Source: Pseudomonas sp. PSE14 (GTDB taxonomy: Bacteria > Pseudomonadota > Gammaproteobacteria > Pseudomonadales > Pseudomonadaceae). From it: DNA of 64,000 bases. The position numbers were made by a program, and so were the translations under genes. The notes beneath the pieces are model-generated. The model saw nothing but the letters and a program-made list of their open reading frames with translations. It had not been told where the DNA came from and ran no database searches. The DNA lies in assembly GCF_029203285.1 (NCBI RefSeq), contig NZ_CP115669.1, positions 4,402,001 through 4,466,000 of the forward strand, read 5' to 3'. Shown piece by piece: positions 55,944-64,000 of this stretch (its first letter is position 1; every line of letters starts with the position of its first letter).

Positions 55944-56021
55944 GTAGGAGCGAGCTTGCTCGCGAATTGGACTACCCGGCGGCAATAGCGTTAAGCGGTT
56001 CGCGAGCAAGCTCGCTCCTAC
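55944..56021. repeat. REPIN-type inverted repeat, copy 2
   Basis: GTAGGAGCGAGCTTGCTCGC and its inverted partner GCGAGCAAGCTCGCTCCTAC flank about 35 bases of unrelated sequence. The arms equal those at 16994-17046. Located between convergent csdE and tcdA. Confidence 0.9.
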
Positions 56022-56029
56022 AAGAGCAT

Positions 56030-56836
56030 TCAGCCCGCAGTGCGCTCCGACGGCCGCCGCGCCCCGGCCACGATCTTGTCCACCGCCCGTGCCGCCGCCA
56101 CCATGCCGAAGGTCGCGGTGACCATCATCACCGCGCCGAAGCCGCCGGCGCAGTCCAGCTTCACCCCTTCGCCGACGAAGCTCTTGGACTGGCACACGGT
56201 GCCGTCCGGCTTGGGGTAGCGCAGTTGCTCGGTGGAGAACACGCATTGCACGCTGTAATGGCGGCCCGGAGTGCGCGAGAAGTTGTAGTCGCGACGCAGC
56301 ATGGAGCGGACCTTGGCGGCCAGCGGGTCATTGAAGGTCTTGTTGAGGTCGGCGACCTGGATCTGTGTCGGATCGACCTGCCCGCCTGCGCCGCCGGTGG
56401 TGATGATCTGCAGCTTGCGGCGCTTGCACCAGGCGATCAGCGCGGCCTTGGCGGCGACGCTGTCGATGCAGTCGATCACGCAGTCCAGCTCAGGGGTGAT
56501 GTAGTCCGCCATGGTCTCGCGGGTGACGAAATCAGCAACGGCATGCACGACGATGCCCGGATTGATCGCCTTCAGACGCTCAGCCATCACCTCGACCTTG
56601 GCTTTGCCCACGGCGCCCTGCAACGCATGGATCTGGCGATTGGTGTTGGTGACGCAGACGTCGTCGAGGTCGAACAGCGAAATCTCACCTACCCCGCTGC
56701 GCGCCAGCGCCTCGGCCGCCCAGGAGCCGACGCCACCAATCCCGACCACCGCCACATGGCTGGCCGCCAGCCGTTCCAGGCCCTCGCGGCCGTACAGCCG
56801 TGCGATACCGCCGAAACGCTGTTCATCCAGTTCCAT
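56030..56836 (-). CDS. tcdA: tRNA threonylcarbamoyladenosine dehydratase TcdA (CsdL)
   Basis: A 268-residue E1/ThiF-fold enzyme that cyclises t6A37 in tRNA to ct6A, using ATP. The nucleotide loop V-V-G-I-G-G-V-G-S-W is at residues 30-39, with D-D-V-C-x-T-N-x-N-R-Q just after and a C-terminal amphipathic tail. It is convergent with csdA-csdE, which in E. coli supply sulfur flow linked to this enzyme. A REPIN separates the two gene ends. Confidence 0.95.
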   Translation of the reverse strand: MELDEQRFGGIARLYGREGLERLAASHVAVVGIGGVGSWAAEALARSGVGEISLFDLDDVCVTNTNRQIHALQGAVGKAKVEVMAERLKAINPGIVVHAVADFVTRETMADYITPELDCVIDCIDSVAAKAALIAWCKRRKLQIITTGGAGGQVDPTQIQVADLNKTFNDPLAAKVRSMLRRDYNFSRTPGRHYSVQCVFSTEQLRYPKPDGTVCQSKSFVGEGVKLDCAGGFGAVMMVTATFGMVAAARAVDKIVAGARRPSERTAG

Positions 56837-57106
56837 TCACCACACCTCGCATCGAAACGGCCGGCATTCTATAGGGTCTGTTGCCGTTTTGGCGCCACCC
56901 TCGGCCAGCATGCAACAAAGCTGATTTTTGGCAGTCTCATACACGCGCCTACAGCCCATTCTAAACTGTCGGAAGCCAGCGTCCGACGCCCTGCTGCGGC
57001 GGACCGCCGGCAACCTGTACAGCACCTGGAGTGCGGGGTAGGATGCGCCCCGACCGGACGCCGTTCCGGCCCCTCCCCGTTCCACCCTTTGGAACCCGAT
57101 CGCACC

Positions 57107-59704
57107 ATGCCTGCACGCAAGTTCGGCCTCAACCTGGTGGTCTTCGTCGCCCTCGCGGCGCTCTTCACCGGCTTCTGGGCCCTGTACAACCGTCCCGTCA
57201 GCGTTCCCGACTGGCCGGAGAGCATTTCCGGATTCTCCTTCTCGCCCTTCCGCCTGAACCAGAATCCGCAGAAGAACCAGTTCCCCAGCGACGACGAGAT
57301 CCGTTCTGACCTGGAACTGGTATCGAAGCAGACCGACAACATCCGCACCTACTCGGTGAAGGGCTCGCTGGCCGACATCCCGCGCCTGGCCGAGGAGGTC
57401 GGCATGCGCGTCAGCCTGGGGATCTGGATCGGCCCGGACGAAGCCGAGAACGAGGCCGAGATCGAACGCGGCATCGAGATCGCCAACAACTCGCGCAGTG
57501 TGGTGCGGGTGATCGTCGGCAACGAAGCGCTGTTCCGCCGCGAGGTCACGGTCGAGCAACTGACCGGCTACCTGGACCGCGTGCGCAAGGCGGTGAAGGT
57601 GCCCGTCACCACCGCCGAGCAGTGGCACATCTACGAGAAGTACCCGGAGATGGCCAAGCACGTCGACCTGATCGCCGCCCACGTGCTGCCCTACTGGGAA
57701 TTCACCCCGATGGACAACTCGGTGCAGTTCGTCCTCGACCGCGCCCGCGAACTGCGCGCCAAGTTCCCGCGCAAGCCGCTGCTGCTGGCCGAAGTCGGCT
57801 GGCCGAGCAACGGCCGCATGCGCGGCGGCGCCGACGCCACCCAGGCGGACCAGGCCATCTACCTGCGCCGGCTGACCAACGCGCTGAACAAGAAGGGCTA
57901 CAACTACTTCGTCGTCGAAGCCTTCGACCAGCCGTGGAAGGTCGGTGACGAAGGCTCGGTAGGCGCCTACTGGGGCGTCTACAACGCCCAGCGCCAGCCG
58001 AAGTTCAACTTCGACGGGCCGGTAGTGAACATCCCGCAGTGGCGCGCCCTGGCGGTGGCCTCGGTGGTGATGGCGCTGCTCGCCCTGACCCTGCTGATGA
58101 TCGACGGCAGCGCCCTGCGCCAGCGCGGCCGCACCTTCCTCACCGTGGTCGCCTTCGCCGGCGGCTCGGTGCTGGTGTGGATCGCGTACGACTACAGCCA
58201 GCAATACAGCACCTGGTTCAGCATGACCGTTGGTGGCCTGCTGGGTATCGGCGCGCTGGGCGTGTTCATCGTGCTGCTCACCGAGGCCCATGAACTGGCC
58301 GAGACCGTCTGGGTGCGCAAGCGCCGCCGGCCGTTCGACCCGGTGCTGACCGACACCAGCTATCGCCCCAAGGTGTCGGTACATGTGCCCTGCTACAACG
58401 AACCGCCGGAGATGCTGAAGAAGACCCTGGATGCCCTGGCCAAGCTCGATTACCCGGACTACGAAGTCCTGATCATCGACAACAACACCAAGGACCCGGC
58501 CGTCTGGGAGCCCGTGCGCGACTACTGCGAAGTGCTCGGCCCGCGCTTCCGCTTCTTCCATGTTGCGCCGCTGGCCGGCTTCAAGGGCGGCGCGCTGAAC
58601 TACATCCTGCCGCACACCGCGCCGGACGCCGAAGTGGTCGCGGTGATCGATGCCGACTACTGCGTCGAACCAAACTGGCTCAAGCAGATGGTGCCGCACT
58701 TCAGTGATCCCAAGATCGCCGTGGTGCAATCGCCGCAGGACTACCGCGACGGCGAGGAGAACGTCTTCAAGAAGCTCTGCTACGCCGAGTACAAGGGCTT
58801 CTTCCACATCGGCATGGTCACCCGCAACGACCGCGACGCGATCATCCAGCACGGCACCATGACCATGATCCGCCGCAGCGTGATGGACGAGTTGAAGTGG
58901 GCCGACTGGACCATCTGCGAGGACGCCGAGCTGGGCCTGCGAGTGTTCGAGAAAGGCTATTCGGCCGCCTATTCGCACCAGAGCTTCGGCAAAGGCCTGA
59001 TGCCGGACACCTTCATCGACTACAAGAAGCAGCGCTTCCGCTGGGCCTACGGCGCCATCCAGATCATGAAGGGCCACGCCCGCGCCCTGTTCCAGGGCAA
59101 GGACAGCAAGCTCACCCTCGGCCAGCGCTACCACTTCATCGCCGGTTGGCTGCCGTGGATCGCCGATGGCATGAACATCTTCTTCACCGTCGGTGCGCTG
59201 CTCTGGTCCTCGGCGATGATCATCGTACCCAAGCGGGTCGACCCGCCGCTGCTGATCTTCGCCATCCCGCCGCTGGCGCTGTTCTTCTTCAAGTTCGGCA
59301 AGATCATGTTCCTCTACCGCCGCGCCGTGGGCGTGAACCTGCTGCGTTCGTTCCAGGCGGCCGTGGCGGGCCTGGCGCTATCGCACACCATCGCCAAGGC
59401 GGTGCTCTACGGGGCGTTCACCAAGACCATCCCGTTCTTCCGCACGCCGAAGATGGCCTCCAACCACGGCATCCTCGTGGCACTCGCCGAGGCGCGTGAG
59501 GAGGTGTTCATCATGCTGCTGCTGTGGGGCGCCGCGCTGGGTATCGTGCTGGTGCAGGGCGTGCCGAGCCGGGACATGATGTTCTGGGTGGCCATGCTGC
59601 TGGTGCAGTCCCTGCCCTACCTGGCAGCCCTGGTGATGGCGCTGCTGTCCTCGGCGCCGGGTCCGCAGGAGGCGCCGGCAGCGGATGCCGCACAGGCGAG
59701 CTGA
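57107..59704 (+). CDS. ndvB: NdvB-like beta-1,3-glucan synthase: GH17 plus GT2 domains
   Basis: An 865-residue membrane protein. After one N-terminal membrane segment comes a GH17-like periplasmic domain with the acid Glu140 in V-G-N-E-A and nucleophile Glu229 in L-A-E-V-G-W-P-S. Further membrane segments lead to a processive GT2 domain: D515-A-D517, the E605-D606 pair in C-E-D-A-E-L-G, and Q642-R-F-R-W. This layout matches NdvB, which makes cyclic periplasmic beta-1,3-glucans linked to osmoadaptation and biofilm antibiotic tolerance in P. aeruginosa (867 residues there). ATG 57107 is chosen; the frame is open much further upstream only as antisense to tcdA. Product structure is inferred. Confidence 0.82.
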   Translation: MPARKFGLNLVVFVALAALFTGFWALYNRPVSVPDWPESISGFSFSPFRLNQNPQKNQFPSDDEIRSDLELVSKQTDNIRTYSVKGSLADIPRLAEEVGMRVSLGIWIGPDEAENEAEIERGIEIANNSRSVVRVIVGNEALFRREVTVEQLTGYLDRVRKAVKVPVTTAEQWHIYEKYPEMAKHVDLIAAHVLPYWEFTPMDNSVQFVLDRARELRAKFPRKPLLLAEVGWPSNGRMRGGADATQADQAIYLRRLTNALNKKGYNYFVVEAFDQPWKVGDEGSVGAYWGVYNAQRQPKFNFDGPVVNIPQWRALAVASVVMALLALTLLMIDGSALRQRGRTFLTVVAFAGGSVLVWIAYDYSQQYSTWFSMTVGGLLGIGALGVFIVLLTEAHELAETVWVRKRRRPFDPVLTDTSYRPKVSVHVPCYNEPPEMLKKTLDALAKLDYPDYEVLIIDNNTKDPAVWEPVRDYCEVLGPRFRFFHVAPLAGFKGGALNYILPHTAPDAEVVAVIDADYCVEPNWLKQMVPHFSDPKIAVVQSPQDYRDGEENVFKKLCYAEYKGFFHIGMVTRNDRDAIIQHGTMTMIRRSVMDELKWADWTICEDAELGLRVFEKGYSAAYSHQSFGKGLMPDTFIDYKKQRFRWAYGAIQIMKGHARALFQGKDSKLTLGQRYHFIAGWLPWIADGMNIFFTVGALLWSSAMIIVPKRVDPPLLIFAIPPLALFFFKFGKIMFLYRRAVGVNLLRSFQAAVAGLALSHTIAKAVLYGAFTKTIPFFRTPKMASNHGILVALAEAREEVFIMLLLWGAALGIVLVQGVPSRDMMFWVAMLLVQSLPYLAALVMALLSSAPGPQEAPAADAAQAS

Positions 59705-61130
<1,426 letters not shown>

Positions 61131-61131
<1 letters not shown>

Positions 61132-61940
61132 TGCTGATCTGCCCGCTGTGCCGCGAGGCGCTGACTGAGGTCGACAACGGAGTCGCCTGCCCGGCCGGGC
61201 ATCGTTTCGACCGCGCTCGCCAGGGTTACCTGAACCTGCTGCCGGTGCAGCACAAGAAGAGCCTCGATCCGGGCGACAACGCCGCCATGGTCGAGGCGCG
61301 CCGCTACTTCCTCGGTGCCGGCCACTACGCGCCGCTGGCTCGCCGCCTGGCCGAGCTGGCCGCCGAGCGCAACCCCGGCCGTTGGCTGGATATCGGTTGC
61401 GGCGAGGGCTATTACACCGCGCAACTGGGCGAAGCCCTGCCCCAGGCCGACGGCTACGCGCTGGATATCTCCCGCGAGGCAGTGAAACGCGCTTGTAAAC
61501 GCGCCCCGCAGCTGACCTGGATGGTCGCCAGCATGGCCCGCGTGCCGCTGGCCGATGCATCCTGCCAACTGCTGGCCAGCGTGTTCAGCCCCATCGACTG
61601 GAAGGAAGCCACGCGCCTGCTTACTCCCGGCGGCGGCGTGCTGCGCCTGGGCCCGGCCCGCGATCACCTGCTGGAGCTGCGCCAGCGCCTGTACGACGAA
61701 GTGCGCGAGTACGTCGAGGACAAGCACCTCGCCGATCTGCCCGAAGAACTCAAGCCTGCGCACACCGAACAACTGAGCTTCAAGCTGCCACTGGAAACCC
61801 GCGAAGCCCGCGAGCACCTGCTGGCGATGACGCCCCACGGCTGGCGGGTCAACGCCGAGCGACGCGAGCGCATCCTGGCCGAGCCCTTCGAGGTGACGGT
61901 CGCGGTACGCTACGATTGGCTTGAACGCCAAGAACCCTGA
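61131..61940 (+). CDS. rlmA: 23S rRNA (guanine-N1)-methyltransferase RlmA
   Basis: A 269-residue SAM-dependent methyltransferase acting on G745 (or G748 in the related type) of 23S rRNA. The N-terminal zinc finger C4-P-L-C7, C20-P-A-G-H24 reads M-L-I-C-P-L-C, and the SAM loop L-D-I-G-C-G-E-G-Y is near residue 88. ATG 61131 overlaps the stop of the small ORF. A gammaproteobacterial context favours the RlmA(I), G745 type. Confidence 0.93.
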
Positions 61941-61971
61941 CACCGGCCTGAAACCGGCTTACGAGGACGCC

Positions 61972-62343
61972 ATGCGCCAACCGGATATCGAGATCTACAT
62001 CAAGGATGCCGACCAGGCCGCCGTCGCCGCCTGGCTGGAAAAGGCACTTGGCCCCTGCTCCGAATGGCGCGCCCAGGGCGAGACCTTCAAGTGCAGCGCC
62101 GGCAGCATTCCGGTGACCTGGCTGCCCAAGGCCGTGGGCAAGTGGAACAGCCTGTTCCTGGACAGCGATGCCACGCCGTGGGACGACGATGTCGCCTGCG
62201 CCCGCGACGCCTGTGCAGCACTGGAAGTCGAAGTGCGCTGCGCACCGGGCAGCTGGAGCGAGGATCAGGGCGAGGAAGACGCGGACCGCTGGCTGAAGGT
62301 GACCGCCGCGGGCGTCGAAGAGATTACCTGGCGCACGGGCTGA
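61972..62343 (+). CDS. Conserved hypothetical protein
   Basis: A 123-residue cytosolic protein that I cannot assign. It begins M-R-Q-P-D-I-E-I-Y-I-K-D-A-D and is acidic, with W at several positions and no membrane segment or signal peptide. ATG 61972 has GAGGA five bases upstream; an in-frame TTG at 61921 overlapping rlmA is less likely. It follows rlmA by 31 bases in the same direction and ends at a strong bidirectional terminator. In P. aeruginosa a similar small gene lies beside the cold-shock gene, from memory. Confidence 0.8.
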   Translation: MRQPDIEIYIKDADQAAVAAWLEKALGPCSEWRAQGETFKCSAGSIPVTWLPKAVGKWNSLFLDSDATPWDDDVACARDACAALEVEVRCAPGSWSEDQGEEDADRWLKVTAAGVEEITWRTG

Positions 62344-62364
62344 TACCGGCACCGGCAAGGCTTT

Positions 62365-62402
62365 AAAAACAAAGGCCCGTCCATTGGACGGGCCTTTGTT
62401 TT
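62365..62402. terminator. Bidirectional terminator between hypothetical gene and cold-shock gene
   Basis: A long stem, AAAACAAAGGCCCGTCC with GGACGGGCCTTTGTTTT, around an ATT loop. A and T runs on both sides let it serve the two convergent genes. Confidence 0.92.
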
Positions 62403-62409
62403 CGGGGGC

Positions 62410-62619
62410 TCAGACCTTGGCGACGTCTTCCGCCTGGAGGCCTTTCTGACCCTGGATCACCGAGAACTCCACTTTCTGGCCTTCGACCAGGGAGCGGTGA
62501 CCATCGCCACGAATGGCACGGTAGTGAACGAAAACGTCCGGACCGCTATCGCGTTGAATGAATCCATAACCTTTGGCGTCATTGAACCACTTGACGGTTC
62601 CGACCTCACGATCAGCCAT
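62410..62619 (-). CDS. Cold-shock domain protein (CspA/CspD family)
   Basis: A 69-residue single cold-shock domain that binds single-stranded RNA and DNA. RNP1 is K-G-Y-G-F-I and RNP2 is V-F-V-H-Y, preceded by G-T-V-K-W-F-N. Ala-Ile replaces the usual S-A-I run after V-H-Y-R. Start M-A-D-R-E at 62619 follows GGAGAG; a reading five residues longer is possible. A gene-free region of more than 450 bases lies upstream, room for a long regulatory leader as in cold-inducible csp genes. Confidence 0.95.
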   Translation of the reverse strand: MADREVGTVKWFNDAKGYGFIQRDSGPDVFVHYRAIRGDGHRSLVEGQKVEFSVIQGQKGLQAEDVAKV

Positions 62620-63082
62620 TACCACACTCTCCAACTTGCCTATTATTTTTGGGTGGCCCCCGAAATGAGGACTTCAACGGTTCGTCCGACTGAACGTTTT
62701 CCTCATCATCCGACCCGGCTCAAGGCGCGTTGGAAGGTAATTCGAATAACGCCCGAAGGCGACCGCGATCCCGAGTATATAAATCAAAAGTTACAGCTGA
62801 AAAGCACTTTTTCATCAACTCCGCGAGCCTATGACCAAACAGGCCAAAGTGCCATTTTACGGGGCTTGCAGGGCCATTTTGGTGCTCGTTACCCTGCGTA
62901 ACGAAAGTGTTTCGAACTTGGACTTCATCACAACTTTGCACGATGGTTCCGGGCGTTTTCGCAACACCCGGAACCTCTTTTCCGATCAGGGCTTGCACTT
63001 CTGCAACTCAGCCGTACGCCTTGCCAGAATCTCCGCTGCAGCGAAACCCTCATCCAGCTGACCTGCCGGCAGCCGCGAGATT
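62620..63082. other. Gene-free, relatively AT-rich region upstream of the cold-shock gene
   Basis: No convincing protein gene. The region is less GC-rich than its surroundings, especially 62630-62660 and 62760-62840. A hairpin of GGTTCCGGG with CCCGGAACC lies at 62945-62975 with no T run. It most likely holds the cold-shock gene's promoter and leader plus the 3' flank of the secreted-protein gene. Short open frames here look like chance. Confidence 0.5.
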
Positions 63083-63532
63083 TCACTGGCTGACCTGGTA
63101 ACCCCGCCCCTGCATGCAACTGCCGTAGGCCGAACTCTGTGTGGCCTGCTGGTTGCGACGATCCTGGCGGCGCTCCTGGCGCTGGCGCGAGGCCCCCACC
63201 ACGGCCCCGGCGGCAGCGACTTCGCCTGCACGGTTCTGCCGGTACTGCTGCTTGGCGTCGTCGCTGGCTCGGTCGTAGATCTCATCGTGCTGTTGACCGC
63301 GCACTTCGGCGCCGACCGCGCCAGCCGCCGCGCCCCTTGCCGCGCCGCGCACCCTCCCGCCGACGTGCGGGGAGCTGGAACCGCTCGCGGCGTTGGCGGC
63401 AACGCCGTTGCAGTAATCCATGTCCTGCTGCATCTGCTGGCTACTCTGGCCATTGAGCGGCACCACCGACTGAGCCCCCGCCGGCGTCACACAGGCCAGC
63501 GCCAACAGGCATCCAAAAGTCACTTTACGCAT
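63083..63532 (-). CDS. Secreted Gln/Arg/Ala-rich protein with glycine-zipper-like segment
   Basis: A 149-residue exported protein. A signal peptide ends near residue 22 (P-A-G-A, then Q-S-V-V). The mature part has a glycine/alanine-rich stretch, G-G-R-V-R-G-A-A-R-G-A-A-A-G-A-V-G-A, like the glycine zippers of YMGG-type envelope proteins, then a Gln/Arg-rich charged region, and two Cys (D-Y-C-N and G-S-C-M) that could pair. GGAGG precedes the ATG; the upstream frame to 63691 is rejected. Divergent from plsB. Function unknown. Confidence 0.8.
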   Translation of the reverse strand: MRKVTFGCLLALACVTPAGAQSVVPLNGQSSQQMQQDMDYCNGVAANAASGSSSPHVGGRVRGAARGAAAGAVGAEVRGQQHDEIYDRASDDAKQQYRQNRAGEVAAAGAVVGASRQRQERRQDRRNQQATQSSAYGSCMQGRGYQVSQ

Positions 63533-63700
63533 CGCTCCACCTCCATCGAATGGAACCCTGATCAAGCAGGATAGTCCCTGCCAACGCAGCGTTCGCTGCC
63601 GCCAGGCGGGCGACCGCGGCTTTGCCGCCCGCCCCCTGATCCGGCAAACTAACGCCCCTGAGCAATCGCTCGTTTTATTTCTGCCAGCCATAGGGCCTGT

Positions 63701-64000
63701 ATGCCTCGTTACCCGTTCCGCCGCTTCGGTTTTGGTGCCCTGCGCCGCCTGCTCTACCTCTGGGTGCGCTCGGAAACCATCAACCAGTCGGCCTTCAGCC
63801 TGAAGATCGACCGCAGCAAACCGGTCCTCTACGTCCTGCAGCAGCCCTCGGTCAGCGACCTGGCGGTAGTCGACACCGAGTGCCGCAAGGCCGGCCTGCC
63901 GCGCCCGGTGATGCCGGTCGCGGTGGGCGAGTCCATCGAGCCCGCGGCCTTCTTCTACCTGACCCCGGAACCCGACTGGCTCGGCCGCCAGGACAAGCGC
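63701..64000 (+). CDS. plsB: Glycerol-3-phosphate 1-O-acyltransferase, N-terminal part
   Basis: The first 100 codons of PlsB, cut by the window end. PlsB acylates sn-glycerol 3-phosphate, the first step of phospholipid synthesis. The N-terminal region [15 protein letters not shown] and [10 protein letters not shown] are typical of pseudomonad PlsB; the H-x4-D acyltransferase core lies beyond the window. No strong ribosome site is visible before the ATG (AGGGCCTGT). Confidence 0.93.
   Translation, partial: MPRYPFRRFGFGALRRLLYLWVRSETINQSAFSLKIDRSKPVLYVLQQPSVSDLAVVDTECRKAGLPRPVMPVAVGESIEPAAFFYLTPEPDWLGRQDKR

Noticed and set aside
55782-56246. 154-residue minus-strand frame after csdE
   Set aside because: It runs through three palindromic repeats and the end of tcdA in a wrong frame.
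55967-57106. 380-codon N-terminal extension of ndvB
   Set aside because: It is antisense to tcdA and passes through the REPIN; ndvB family length fits the ATG at 57107.
62831-63061. 76-residue + strand frame in the cold-shock upstream region
   Set aside because: No ribosome site, unusual composition and no similarity recognised; kept as non-coding.
62986-63453. 155-residue minus-strand frame ending in a plausible-looking tail (A-E-I-L-A-R-R-T-A-E-L)
   Set aside because: Most of it is out of frame with the secreted-protein gene and reads as a shadow; no start or ribosome site lies near the plausible tail, so it is probably chance.

Overview
The window is core chromosome of a GC-rich gammaproteobacterium, almost certainly a Pseudomonas of the P. 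aeruginosa wider group but not P. aeruginosa itself. The gene order recX-recA-pncC / mutS-fdxA-rsmZ-rpoS-nlpD-pcm-surE-truD-ispF-fghA-adhC / ispD-ftsB-eno-kdsA-pyrG-tilS-accA-dnaE / rnhB-lpxB-lpxA-fabZ-lpxD-skp-bamA-rseP-dxr-cdsA-uppS-frr-pyrH-tsf-rpsB / map-glnD-dapC is, from memory, the P. aeruginosa PAO1 PA3614-PA3659 order, and protein lengths match closely. No tRNA, rRNA, insertion sequence, prophage or CRISPR array was seen.

Layout. 0-6.9 kb: a cut-off beta-CASP metallohydrolase, a LOG-family protein, the SOS gene recA with its LexA box, recX, pncC, mutS and ferredoxin fdxA. 6.9-14.4 kb: a leftward stress and housekeeping block headed by rpoS, with the small regulatory RNA rsmZ and its GacA box downstream; it runs through nlpD, pcm, surE, truD and ispF to the formaldehyde-detoxification pair fghA/adhC. 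A divergent LysR regulator sits beyond a perfect palindrome. 15.5-17 kb: yedE/yedF and a REPIN-like repeat. 17-28 kb: leftward ispD, ftsB, eno, kdsA, pyrG, tilS, accA, dnaE. 28.3-30.4 kb: one rightward accessory membrane protein. 30.3-44.7 kb: the long leftward envelope and translation cluster from rpsB to rnhB. 45-50 kb: rightward map, glnD, dapC, with a structured intergenic repeat.

50-64 kb: an antiporter, a Spx/ArsC-like protein, a LysE exporter, dapD, the CsdA-CsdE sulfur pair, convergent tcdA, then ndvB-dapE-small ORF-rlmA-hypothetical-cold shock gene, a secreted protein and the start of plsB. In PAO1, as I recall it, ndvB-dapE-rlmA-cold shock is near PA1159-PA1163, far from tcdA and plsB, so this looks like a rearranged junction. 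It brings dapC, dapD and dapE of the succinylase lysine/DAP pathway into one 12-kb stretch.

The window is dominated by envelope building (MEP isoprenoids: dxr, ispD, ispF, uppS; lipid A: lpxA, lpxB, lpxD, kdsA; phospholipid: cdsA, plsB, accA, fabZ; outer-membrane assembly: bamA, skp, rseP) and by genome maintenance and translation. The least ordinary features are the predicted GT-C glycosyltransferase with an embedded PA14-like domain between dnaE and rnhB, its 80-base convergent overlap with rnhB, a coupled 61-residue basic ORF between dapE and rlmA, a terminator hairpin abutting the ispF start codon, and several palindromic repeat families.
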